Assembly (NCBI GenBank): GCA_039621445.1
Contig: CP154956.1
Coordinates: 15,913,508 to 15,977,507, forward strand
From: Euglena gracilis
Lineage: Eukaryota > Euglenida > Euglenophyceae > Euglenales
Length of the DNA stretch: 64,000 nucleotides
Reading direction: 5' to 3'
This document shows positions 1-12,127 of this stretch, one piece after another. The stretch's first letter is position 1; every line of letters starts with the position of its first letter. A program made the position numbers and the translations under genes. The notes beneath the pieces are model-generated. The model saw nothing but the letters and a program-made list of their open reading frames with translations. It searched no databases and was not told where the DNA came from.

Positions 1-155
1 CCAAGTCCGTTCGGGACCCACCCGACAAATACCAGGGCAGTCTCGGGACCATTTTCCCCCATTCCCGCCGCCAGCCCAACCCCTGCCCCCCGAGAGAAGG
101 GAGCCGGTCCACGCTTCTTTTTCGGCGTAGTCTCACCCCCACCCAGGGCAGGCAG

Positions 156-596
156 CAGGGGGGGGGGAATGCAACTTGCATAATTTGCATAATCAGGTTT
201 TCCCGAAATTTGCATTTTTTTGAATTTTTTTTTGCATTTTTTTGCATAAAATATTTGCCATGTAAAAAAATTTTGTAGTTGGTTGCCGTATGTTTGGATT
301 TTTTTGCATTTTTTTGCATTTTTTACATAAACTATTTTGCCCTTGAAAAAAAATTTTGAAATTGGTTGGCATATGTTTGGATTTTTTTGCATTTTTTTTG
401 CGTTTTTTTGCATAAAATATTTTGCCCTGGAAATTTTTTTTGATTTTAGGCAGCAAAGCTCTGTCATATTCCAGCTTTTTCTCAAGGTTTTCATGCAAGT
501 TGCATTTTTTTTTGTATTTTTTTTTATTTTTTTTTATTTTTTTCATTTTTTTTACTTGTATAATTTGAAGGGCCAAGTTGCATTCCCCCCCCCCTG
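156..596. mobile_element. hAT-like non-autonomous element, TTTTTTGCA-rich family
   Basis: Begins CAGGGG plus a G run and AATGCAACTTGCAT; ends AAGTTGCATT, a C run and CCCT. GCAGGCAG lies on both sides (148-155 and 596-603, overlapping the end by one base). The interior is made of imperfect units of T runs with GCA and the phrase AATTTGCATTTTTTT. It has no coding content and is closely related to 35928-36508. Confidence 0.6.
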
Positions 597-2535
597 CAGG
601 CAGGCAGGCAGGCTGGCTGGGGGTGGTACCGACCCCCCCCCCACCGGTTCATTGCCCCCCCCCTTGGCTCGATGGCCCTCCCGGCTGTTGGGGTCAACAT
701 GCCCCCACCCCCCAAAGTTGGCACCCCGGCTCGTTGGGGGCGACATGGACCCCCCCTTTCTGATGCATTTTGGCTTGGTGGCTCGTTTGGCCCCCCTTGG
801 CCGTTGGGGTCAACATGACCCCCCTGAAGTTGGCCCCCCAGTCTGTTGGGGCCAACATGGCCCAGGCCGGTGAGGTGAGCCGGGGGGGGGGGGGTAGGTG
901 GGGCATTTTTTTTTACCCCCGGGGAGTCGGGTTTTGGGGTACGTAGTGCTCTGGCATGCCGCCCGGCACCAAAGGGCCCGAGAATGGCCGTTTTCAAGGG
1001 GAAATTGGTTTGGTCGGCAGGCACCGGGGTCCAAACCCGACCCGGGGGGGGGGGGTTCTGGGTAGGCAGAGCCGCAGAGCACACGGCACCGCCCCCTCTC
1101 GGTTGGTAAACAGAAGCCTGGTTCGCCCTCGCCTTGCAGAGGCCACCACGCAGTGACCGCAGTGCCCTGCTGTTCGGCGGCGCTGCCTTCCCGCCAGGCT
1201 GTTGTTGGTTTTTTTTTTTTTGTCCTTCTGACCCTTCTCCGCGGAGCCCCCCCTCCCAGAGGCTGCGGATGCCTGCTTGGATGCACATTTGGGTGAACCC
1301 AAATTTCATTCTTCTCTTCTATGCAGGGTGACATTTCTAGAAATGGTGCTTGCGGGCATTCATCTCTTTTAGGATTTGCAGACACCCCTCCAGGGGGGGT
1401 GGGGCTGCTGCAGCCAGCCCCGATTTTGGCCCAGCCCAGCCGCTGCAGCACCCCCTTTCCCCACCCCGGGGGGGGGGGGGTTAGCCAGCCCTTTTTGCTG
1501 GGTCCAGTCGAAAAAAAAAATTGCAAGGGTGTGCAAAAATGGACAGAACCGGCGTTTGGGGGGGCTTTTAGGGGCATGTTTCAGGGGGTTCCAGATGCCA
1601 GCTGGCCGGGCCCAGTTCAGCCCCAGCCAAGGTCCTGCCCCGGGGGGCGGCAGCCCAAATTTCCAGCCCTGGCAACAGTGCCCTTAAAGAGATGGATGCT
1701 TGTGGGATTTTGCACGAAGTCCAAAAGACCGCAGTTTCTCCCATCGCGGGCTTCTTTTTGAGTTGGGGGTTGGCGGTTGGGGAGGGGTCCAGGGCTGGAC
1801 CCCCTGGAGGAGGGGAGGGTTGAGGCCCAGGCTGGAAACCTGGGTGTGGTTGCAGCCCGAAGCGCAGTATTTTTGGGGGGGAAACGGCTTTGTATGGCCC
1901 GGTTTCGGGGGTGGTCTCCGCCCACCCCCCCCCCCTCCCTCCAGTGCCAGGCGGGACGGGTGGGTGGGGGACCCCCCAGGGGGTCCTAAACATACGCCTG
2001 ACCAGTCCCCTGTGCCGGCCCCTCCCAGATCCGAAGCCCTCTCCTATCCAACAGGGGACCTCGCCCCGGATTGGTGGGCATGTCTACCCCAGCCTCCCGG
2101 GCGGGGGGGGGGTTGGGGGCCCCGTCCAGCCCAGCCCTGGAGGGCGTCAGAGGAAAATGGCAGCCTGCCGCCCTCCTTCCCCTGCCAACCCACAGGCTCC
2201 GGCCGGATATTCATTGCGCGGTTGCCAGGCGGATGCTGCCTCTGTGTCCTCTGGGTTTGTTATCTGGTTTTGCACGCCAGTTGTTCCAGTCCGGGTGACA
2301 TGAGGGCTTTTAAATGGCCTCGAAATAGAGGTTCTCTAATGTCGTACCTAAGGCTGGGAAAACATGACAAGTTGGACAAACATGTCCAGTGCAAGGCATC
2401 TTCCACCGCTTGTTATTTTATTTTATATATTTATTTTGTATTATTTTTGTATATTTTTATAAAGAGGGGGCAGAACAGGGAGAGAATTGTATCGCGGATC
2501 GACTTTTTTCTGTATTTATAAACTCCCCAACCGTC
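597..2535. other. GC-rich repeat debris, no supported gene
   Basis: Contains long G and C runs, a copy of the GGTCGGCAGGCACCGGGGTC repeat (about 955-1120, ending AAACAGAAGCCTG as in 16517-16760), and a good isolated acceptor (TCTTCTATGCAG, 1326) with no convincing exon after it. Long frames on both strands here are repeat translations. Confidence 0.5.
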
Positions 2536-3350
2536 TATTGTTTAAGGCTTTGCAGTACCCCCCCCCCCGGAGGGGTGCCCCCAGGAGGGGGGGGGTGCCC
2601 CCAGGAGGGGGGGGGTGCCTGACCGGGTTCCAAGTGGGTGTGTTTGTGGGACAGGACTGCCCCGGGAGGTGCCTCCGGGCCTGGAACAGACCTACCCATG
2701 AGTTTGTTCCCAATTGAGTGGACCTGTCCATTGAGTTGGGAACCACACCTGCTGGGGTCGTGGACTAGAGTAACCGGTGCGTCGTCACGGTGAAGGAGAC
2801 CCCCCTAACTAAAGTGGAGTATGTGCCTGGCGCTTGGTGGCCGGCGTCGTAAACAAGGTAAGTCCCGCCAGGCTCCGGCCACCTCCACGTACACAGACAA
2901 AAAGGGCCAGAGGCGAACAACAGCGCCAGGCCAGAAGAAGGGATAAAAGGCACCAAAAAAACAGCCACATTGCACACAGGGACTAGCTAGTCCAAACTTG
3001 GCTTGCGGAAATTATGGACCCTCCCCTGGGGGGGTCTGGTAGTAGGGCCAGCTAGTGGAAAAATATTTTTCCAGTGACCGGCACGAAGCACTGAAGAAAA
3101 AAAAATTGACCCCCAAAACTGGCTAAAAATGCCAATTTTTGGCATTTTACTGAGTTTTTTGAACAAAATCAGCCAGAAAATGCATTACAAACTGCATTGC
3201 AAACTCGTTTGCACCTCGGCTCAGCGCTAGAGGAAGATTTTTTTCCAGTCGGGGGGACCCTGGGCCCCCTGGGGGGGGGGGAGGGGGTCTTGCTAGTCCA
3301 TTTTTTTCAGTGTCTGGCTAGCCAGTGGACCCCCCAGTGGCACCTGAAGC
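2536..3350. repeat. Interrupted copy of the 62553-63035 element family
   Basis: The left part (TTTAAGGCTTTGCAGTACCC) and the right part (GCTAGTGGAAAAATATTTTT, CCAGTGACCGGC, CAAAATCAGCCA, TTTTTTCCAGTC, GCTAGCCAGT) match 62553-63035 in order. Unrelated DNA, including the repeat at 2872-2982, lies between them. A clear right end was not found. Confidence 0.55.
2872..2982. repeat. ~110-bp dispersed repeat, copy 1 (flanks gene A)
   Basis: Shares with 12358-12467 the strings ACAGACAAAAAGGGCCAGA, ACAGCGCCAGGCCAGAAGAA and GGGATAAA, with ACAGCCACA near the end. Same orientation in both places. Confidence 0.75.
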
Positions 3351-3642
3351 AATGGCGTCCCCCCCCAAGCCAACCAAATAAGACAAACCCTCCTCATTGA
3401 AGAAAAATGAGGACATGAGGATGCACTTTTGGCATGGGGGGTATATGCCAAGAATTTGGTTGTATTGGCTGACTCCCAACATTACCCCTTCGTTTTCGGG
3501 TCGCCTGGTCACAACCGTTTTGACGAACCAAACCAGCACTAACTTTGTGCTGGCCCGCCGACGTACCCCGCGGGCACTCATTTCGGGTCGCTCTCCGCCC
3601 GGCCTCCCCACCCCCGGGCAGACTGCCGTCCCCCCGCCGCAG

Positions 3643-3744
3643 GCAACGACACAATACAATGGCCGCCGTCGCCGCTGCGACCGCCGTCGGACCGCCACAG
3701 CTGGCGGTGGCCAGGGCAGAACGGGAATCGGCCGAACAGCCAGG
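3643..3744 (+). CDS. Gene A exon 1 (start codon exon)
   Basis: A CCGCAG acceptor is followed by 16 bases of probable 5' UTR and an ATG at 3659 in good context (ACAATGGCC). The frame reads [20 protein letters not shown] and on to EQPG, an Ala-rich disordered-looking leader, then meets a GTGGTG donor at 3745 in phase 2. The first coding exon of gene B is built the same way (short UTR after an AG, Ala/Pro-rich leader, GTGGTG donor), and this is the main support. An alternative donor is at 3707 (GTGGCC, phase 0). An upstream non-coding exon is implied but not identified. Confidence 0.5.
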
Positions 3745-6700
3745 GTGGTGGGCGGGGGGTCGACCCCCCCCCCCCCACCCTGCCTGGAGGGGGGGGGGTC
3801 GACCCCCCACCCCAGGCCTTCCCGTTCTGCTCTGGCGGTGGTGGCGCCGCCGGACGTGGACCCCGCCCGGTGCGTGACCGGCCGGGTGGTGGTGGACCGC
3901 GTGGGGGACCGCCTGCCTCCCCTCCGTTCTCCCTTCTCCGTTCACGTGTGCTGGCGTGTTTTTTTCCGATGCCCAACACCGTTTCGAACACGTGCTGTTC
4001 GTGATCAGGAAACCGGCTCGCAAGCAAGGGAAAAGGATGAGTGATTTATTTGCCACCCCCCGGCACTGCGCCTTATTCGTATCGACCTTAAAGCTTGCCT
4101 CCGGTTTTAACTGGCAGTTATAGACCCCCCCCATTTTGGGGGGTTTTCGCTTATTTTTGTGATGATGATGATGATCATGACCTGCCCAGATTTTTACATG
4201 ATTTAACCCCCCCCAGGGAAGGACTCGTTTTTTCCACGCTGTGCACTTCGTGACATGGTCCGCATTTGTCTCTGCACACGCTTCGATGCGCTTTCTTGCC
4301 CAACACCCGTTTGAAGGTCAGCCTTGTTCCTCAGTTTCCATTTTCTTTTCCAATGGACCCAGAGAGCCTCCCGGCCCCAGTTCCAGAAGGACATGGGCGT
4401 CCTACACGCCCGCCTATGTTTCTGGCACTGCCAATGAATAACCCGTGCAACTGGACAGATGTTACTTTTTTTCTGTTTTTCTGAAGTCTCGGTGTCCTTG
4501 GGCATGCAGGCCAAAACATAGACGCAGCTCCGATCCATGACGGTGATCAGTAAATTATGGACATCGGTGGTTGGCGACAAACAAACAGCAAATGTTTTTT
4601 TTGAAAATGCATGAGTTATGAGGGGATATGGAGAGGGATTGTGTTTTGCATTTATTTCACATATTTGGTTCGTTTACAAACCACTCTTGGATGTTTTCTG
4701 GTCATTAAAAGCATTTCAGCTGAGCATTCTGGCAAAAGCAAACGTCTCAGAAGAATGCAAAGCAGATAGCTCACCAAAAATTCCGGGGCAAAACCAACGA
4801 CAAATAAAGAAATGTTGCACAGCACATTCTGTTATATTATGCAGCATTGCACATAAATATATAAACACGCACATACGCACATGCACACGTATGTGCACGC
4901 AAACGCACTCGTAGACACACATCCTTTGTGGGGGGGGGGCTCGGCCGGACCCCCACCATATCCCCCCCCACTCCCCCCCAGAGGTCCAAGACAAAAAAAC
5001 CTCTGGAGGGGACACGTGCCAAAATGACCTGAAAATCTGAACCAAAAATCACAGGTAATATAGGCTAAATAGGTCAAATGACAGGCGGAATATGTGTATA
5101 TATACGTATACACACATGTGTTTATGAAGGAGCAGAAAATTCTTGAAAAAGGTGCTATTTTTGGCATTTTTCGAGATTTTTGGCCATTTTCGGGGGAAGT
5201 GAATGGGTCCCCTGGGACCCCCCCGGGGGGGCCGGGCCCCAGGGGGTGGGTGGGTGGGTGGGGGGACCCCCCTCCCCCCAGTCTTAATAAAAACTCCTGC
5301 GGCCCCTCCTCTGTGTGTAACTGGGAAATGCAGGGGAGTTTTCCCGCTGGCCAAGGGGACCGCACGCACCGATGACCCCGCATCGCCTCCCACATCGCGG
5401 ACGGAACGTGGGCCAGCGTGTACCGCGTGCACGAGGAGGAGTCCGGCCGCCTCTACGCCTTGAAGGTGGCCCCTGCCGACACCCGGTGTGGCCCAGCGGG
5501 GTCTTGCACCAACTCAAATAAAATTGTTGTGTTTTAATTTAAAAAAAATTTTAAAAAAATCAAATTTATATATTATGTTTATACTTATACATAATTTGTA
5601 TCAAAAAATTAAGAACTTAAAATCATAAAAACACAAGGCCGCAAAGCAGAACTTTGTTCCTGCAGGTTGGTTTCCCTGACTCTCCCTGTGCATTAGACAC
5701 ACAGACACACGCACATATGCACACGTGCACACATGCACACACACATATGCACACGCACACATATGCACACGCACACGTGCGCACGCACACACGACACACG
5801 CACACGCACAGGCACATATGCACACGCACACACAAACACACACACACATGCACACACACTCACACGCACACACACATGCACACACACGCGCACACACACA
5901 CACATGCACATACACGCGCACACACATGCACACACACATATGCACACCACACACACAACCCACGCGCACACACACATGCACACACACACAGAGAGGCACA
6001 CATACGCACACGCACACACATTATCTCTGTCTGTCTCTCCCCCCTCCCTCACCTTCTGCATGTACTTTCCCCAACACAAACGGAAACTCCTTCTCCCTTG
6101 GGGGTTTGCCAGCGGTGCTTCCCGGGGCTGCGCCGTGGGCGGCGCCTCCGCAGCCGGCCTCCCGGCCACCCTCGCCCTGCTGCGCCGCCTGCGGCACCCG
6201 AACGTCGTGCAGTACCACCGCCACTTCGTCCACCGCGTGGAGGGCGTCCGCTGCCTCTGCGTCCAGTGTGCCCTCACACGCTGTGTTTGTGGCTGTGGAG
6301 CATGGGTTTTGTTTCTCGGCGGTGGCTTGGTAAAACACCCCCCCAAGTAATACCCTTCAGGGTTGTTTTTTTTCGCCCGAAGTCCCGACCCGACGGGGGG
6401 GGGGGTATTATTTGGGGGGGGGGGTAGCACCCCAAATTTTTCGAATTTTTTCCAAGTCCCGTGGACCCAAAATAGCACCCAAAACCCCCTTTTGGGTCAT
6501 TTTTTGTCCTTTCTCATAAAATTTTGGCATTTTTGGAGGCAAGATGATCCAGAAACACCGATTTTTTTGTAATTTGTTGTCAGAGATGTGGTTTTTGCCC
6601 CCATTTTCAGGTCAAAATCCGGGTCGTCGGCCCGAAATTGGGGGGGTATTAATTTGGTCGATGAAGTCGGACCCTGAGAGGGGGGGGTATTATTTACCCC

Positions 6701-9700
6701 TTGCCCACCGACCACCCCCCCCCCAGTCCGGGGTTTCAGGTCAGGGGGTGCCTCCGACCCCCCTCGGTCAGGGGTTGCAGGTGACGATAAAAAATAAATA
6801 AATAATAATAAAGTAAAATGGTCTTTTTTTGGACCTGGTCTTACGACCATTTCGTAGTTTGTAAATTTTACAACAACGTCAGCAAACCAGAGTACAAGGA
6901 CTATGGTTAAAGGATAGCAAGAAACAAGGAAATAATATCCGACAACTCGTTCCCTTCCGTCTGGCTGACTCATTTTTTGTTTAATTTTCTGTTAATTAGC
7001 TGGCCAGCTCAGTCGTTTTAAGTTCGAGTTGGTTGATTTGATTTGATTTTAATGTCGCGTGAATCTATTCGAACAGTGGAAGCTATGGCCTCAACTCACA
7101 GTGTTGCTGGCGGTCGATGTACCCTTTCCCCTGCTGGCTGCTCCCCCGCCGTCCCAGGCTGGAGTACTGCGAGCACGGGACCCTGGCGCGGTATCTCCAG
7201 GCCCGGGCTGCCCGCACCGCCGCCCTCTCCGCCCGGCGCGTCCGGGAGTTCGCCGTGCAGCTGGCCGCCGCCCTCGCCTTCATCCACGAGCAGGGTGTGC
7301 CTGGCCTCATGAGGTGGTCCAGAAATGGTGAAGCACTTTCATGTGATCGATGGCGGAAGCCCAAAATTTTCAACGGCCGGAATCGGTCTGGAGAGTTTCG
7401 CGTTTTTTTTGTTTTTTTTCCGGCTGTCAGGGGTGATACTCAGTATTTGGCCGTGCCAATGCACCATCAACTTGAGCTGCAACTCCCACAAATTTTTAAA
7501 ACAGCAACTCCCAACGCAGAAGCTTCGGCTTACCGGCTGAAATCACAGGTGGGAGTGTGCTGGTTGGGCGCCCCACAGGGTACCTGCACGGCGACCTTCG
7601 CGCTGAAACGGTGCTGCTGGCCGGGGCGGGCAAGCAGGTGAAGCTGAGTGGCTTCGGCAGCCCACTGCGGCTGGAGCGGTGGGGGCTTTCCCCCTGCACC
7701 GTTGCCCCCGGCCATCATTCACTCCCCCCACGTCTTTCTCTTATTTCTTGGCCGTCCCCGCCTGGCCCAACCTGCCACATGATTGGCTCGCTTCGAGTCA
7801 CGTCGAATGACTCTTTCTGGGAAACAGCGGGAGTGCTTCTTGAGCCAAGGGGAGAGCATTGAAATGCACAATGCACACAGGAATGATGGAAACCCCGTGG
7901 GTGGTGGGTGGCGGGGGGTTGAGTGGCACCGTCGGAACGGGCAGGTCTGGTAGATGACCAATTTTCAAACAATAAGGGCAAACCAAACAAACGACGCAAA
8001 ATTTTTGCAAAAAATCATTGTGCAGAATATGAATATTACTCAAAAAATTTAAAGGATTTTTAAGTCATTCATTCAAAAAAAAAAACGCGCACCTTGCCTG
8101 TTCCCCGCATGTAAATGTGAGGATGTGTGATCTCTGTCTTTCGAGACGGGTTGGTTTTGAGACACGTCGTGGCGGCCGGGCCCCCACCGGCGGCTGCAAG
8201 GCGTACGCACCCCCAGAGTGGATGGACAGCGAGGTGCCCCATAGGGAGCTGCGGCCGTGGGAGAAGCCGCTGCCGTCGTACGACATGTGGCCAGCGACGG
8301 TTCATTCATCCCTCCCCAGCACATAAACTGCAGCGCAAATGTGTCAAGGTTGGACAAATACACATTTGGAGAGACACCAAAGCGCAAGAAAGGTATTGCA
8401 TCTATTCTTTCCCTATATCCCAGGGGTTGATTGCCTGGCTTTCCAGGTAAATTCTATGGTTGCAGGGGCCTTGGGCCAAAAACCATTCAGTCACTCTGAA
8501 AGAGCCAGTCAGTCACCCAGTCGGTCGGCCAGCGACAAACAGAGCGATAAGTGATTTGCGATTGTATGACGCGAACTGAAACCACAGGGGTGCGCTGGAG
8601 TGATGGCCCAGAAAGATGCCCATGGGCAAAGCAACTTCATTGGATCCACAAATGCAAAGCGGGACGGGGGGGAAAAATGGCGAGCTGGCTATCCCAAGGG
8701 AGGATCGAGTGGAAAACTTCTGAGAAAAGGGAACTTGAAGTTGCACTTGGTTTCCCTGAGAGGTGCACTTGAAAAAAACCCATCGCCCAAACCGACGATT
8801 TTTCAAGAAATACAAAGCCGGGTTCGTCGCAGACCCCAGCACCCGGACATTGGGAAAGTTATCAAATAGAGGGGGGGTCCGGACCAGGGGTTTTTTTAGT
8901 CTTGGACCCCCAGGGGGGTAGGGTGGGTGGGTCCGGCTGACCCCCCCGGGGTCCCCCCAGAGGGGGGTTGGATATATTTTTGGCCTTTTTGGGGGAAACG
9001 AGAGTGGGCACCCCGGGACCCTCCCCAGGGGGTGGGTGGGGGACCCCCCCCCCCCCCCCCCGCCGGTCTTAAAAAAAAAACCTGGTCCGGACTGCTTGGC
9101 CCAGCCCCCCCCCCCATTGTGATGTTGGGTTATGTTGCCTGAGGTTGAACGGTCGCTGTCCGCGGAGCCTGGGCTGCGTGCTCAGCGAGCTGGTGACGCT
9201 GAAGCTGCTGCGCAACGACCGCCGGTACCTCCGCACCGCCCTCGCCGCGGACCCCGAAGGCCTGCGGGGTGTGTGGCTGCTTTTGGCGGGAGTTCCGCTG
9301 CGTTCGTTGGCCCTGCCAAGCTTCGTTTTAAGAAATTGAAGGAAGTGTCTTAGGCGGCGCATCTCGTCTTTAACCATTTTTGGGTCGGTGGACACAAATG
9401 CCGGATGTCGAAGAATTTCACTTTGGTGCGGGTGTTGCAAGAGCGTGGGCGAGAGGGAGCACGACTGAACGAAAGCCGGCTGAAATGCCCTTTTTGGCCC
9501 TGACTCGAATTGGTGTGTTTTGGCGTTTGCCGGAGCGCGGAAACAAGGATGGGAGATTTAGGAGAGGTACAACCGCGTCTGCAGGAGGGAATCCAGGGAA
9601 GGAGGGCGTGTACGGGGTGTTTGTGAAGGCCGGTGTAGGGTGTGGAGAAAGTGGTCCGAAGGGAAGGGAAAGGTCGGGAGCATACCATTGCCTAAAGTGC

Positions 9701-12038
9701 TTCCGACTTTGTGTAATCACACAACGACGACCGATTTTGTGTAATCACACATCTTCTAGTAACTTGCAGCCTTTTGTGCAAGTTTAAGTGGCAGAAATTT
9801 ATATTAGTTGTGGAAGGGCTAAAACGGGGCGCAGGGGTTTCAGAAATCGCTCTTTTTCAGGTCGCAAACATCAACACATGGTTTTGGGCCCGCAAAACAT
9901 TTTTTTTTTTTATTTTCTTAGAACCGGAAATGACTGGGCTAAATGAAACAATCAATAAAATAATAATAAATAAGTTTTTATTATTATTCAGTAATGAATA
10001 GCAATAAAGGTTGGTGCTTTTTGTAACTCTGGAGGAACTGAAATTTTTTGATTTTTTCGACTTTTTTGACCTGTTTTTGACCCAACATCAATGGGTTTTG
10101 GGCCCAAAATGTGGCGCAAAAAGGGGGGTGGGAAAACACTCATTTTCGGCTCAAAAACAGTTTTTTCTGGGTCTGGAGCAGGCTTGTGCTTAGTCGGGTG
10201 CCTACCCCAAGGGGGGGGGGGGGGGTGGGTGCGGAGGGCAGGCCCCCCATAGGACCCGAGCCGCCCGCCCCCCCGGGGGGGGGGGTAGGGTTTTGGGGGG
10301 TGCCTGCCCCTAGCAGGCACCCCCCTCCGACCCCGGCGCCGAAGGCGCCGGGGGCCCGGAAAAGGCCATTTTCAATGAAAATTTTCTGGGTCCGGCCCGG
10401 ACCCCTATCCCCCCCCCGGGGGGGGGGGGTGTGCCTGCTAGGGGCAGGCACCCTATAGCACCCACCCCCCCCCTCCCCCCCCCCCCCGGTTGGTAAGCAC
10501 AAGCATGGTCTGGAGGCCAAAAAACATGGTTTTTGGCAAAAAAAATTGACTTTTTGACCCCAAGATGCCCGAAAACGGTCAAAACAAGGCCAAAATTTGT
10601 ACAAAATGGCCAAAACTGGCCGAAAAATGACCGTAACTCGTGTTAGATGGTGAGTTGCGGGGAAATCAAAACACTGTTAGATACGGCGTACCAAGGGCTT
10701 CAATTTAGGTCTCCGGACATTTCCTTTGATTACCCACCATTTTTGAGCAATTTTAGAAAAATTGGTTTTTTCCCAAAACAGGGCGAAAACGGCCAAGTTG
10801 CAAGCCTGCCGCGCTGTTTTGGGCCGTAAATCGGCCATATTTCGAGCCAGGTGCGGAGTTGTGGGGAAATCAAAATACCGCTCGATAGGGCGTTCCAAGG
10901 GCTTCAGTTTAGGTTTGATTTTGCTTCATTGTCGAGATATTTTGGAAACATCGATTTTTTGACCCCGAAAACAGCCCCAGAAATGGCCAAAATCGGCCGA
11001 AAAATGGCCATAACTTGGGCTACACGAAGAGTTGGGGGAAAAGTAAACCATGGTTGGATAGGGCATTCCAATGGCTTCATTTTTGCTCTTTTGCGCGGAC
11101 TTTTCCTTTAATTTTGCTTCATTGTCAAGATATTTTTGAAAAAAATTTCAGTCAATTTTTTGACCGAAAAACGGCCCCGAAAACACCCCAAAATGGCCGT
11201 TTTAGGCCACAAAAGCACGACGGAACACGGGCCAGGCATGTCGGCAGCCAAAACGGCGGTGGGTGATAGAGGGCCTCCGGGGGTACATTTCGTCAGACCG
11301 ACATTTCCACGTTTTGATTTTTTGACCGATTTTTGGACCCCGGCGAAATGGCAGAGTCTGAAGAGGGGGGGGGGCCAATTCTACCCAGTTTGGACCCCTT
11401 CGCACGTGAATAACTCGGGCCTGGCGGGGAGTTGTGGGTCAAACGGAGGTGATTCGGAAATTAGAAATCCAGTCGCTCGCGACTGAAAAAAAAATTCTGG
11501 GAACGGAGCCGGGATCATGGTGATAATCCGCCGGTTCCCGAGTTGGCCCGACCGAGTGGGGGGCGGGGGGAGGGGGGGTCCGACCCCCCCTTTTCCCCAG
11601 GGGTAAGCTTCGCTCTTGCCCACAAAGGGATAAGAGCTCAGAGACCCCCCTTCAGACCAAGAGGGTTCCAAGAGTTTTTGGGTCCCCCAGGGAATCAAAA
11701 ACAGAATTCTCCGGTGCAAAGCGCCGGAGAAGATGAAATTTTTGGTGTGTTTTTGGCCGCTTTTTCAAAAGAACGTTCGCAGCATCCGTGAGAATTTGCC
11801 GTCGTAGAATGCAGGTTGCTTGCCTGTGGTGGCTGATGAAATGCTGTGCCGGGGTCCTTCAGCAAAAGCCTGATCAGGACACAAAATCAATCCTTAGGGT
11901 ATTAAATGATCGGCGAGGAGGTGAGGGGGCTCGTCAGGACCCCGTACCCCTCTGAGGGGGGGGCAGAACCTCCCCCTGTGTAAGAATTTCGGGGCCTCAG
12001 AAAGGCTCAAAAATCGCCCGCATGTGTGTGTGTGTGTG

Positions 12039-12127
<89 letters not shown>

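Noticed and set aside
524-1577. Long minus-strand frames of 255-261 codons
   Set aside because: They read through G/C runs and repeat-family DNA shared with other places in the window, and overlap each other in different frames.
5373-5375. TGA as a sense codon (two in-frame TGAs lie beside conserved frames, at 5373 and 63482)
   Set aside because: Apparent true stops of genes A and B are also TGA, and both cases can be explained by unplaced splice borders. Evidence is too thin for a code change.
6261-6300. QCALTRC extension of gene A exon 3 (and QCAPCFL in gene B)
   Set aside because: The similarity just past the Gln codon comes from conserved GTGTGCC donor sequence in both copies. Splicing there joins perfectly to the LEYC/LELC exon.
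5601-6478. Long overlapping reading frames of His-Thr or Cys-Val repeats around 5.7 kb, and similar ones at 12.0, 16.1, 32.3, 45.1 and 54.5 kb
   Set aside because: They are translations of dinucleotide microsatellites, open in several frames and both strands, with no splice or composition support.
10625-11120. A repeated protein encoded by the ~200-bp units (open frames with GWIGHS and FIF motifs)
   Set aside because: The open frame changes strand and register between loci, units differ by frame-shifting changes, and no start or splice context is kept.
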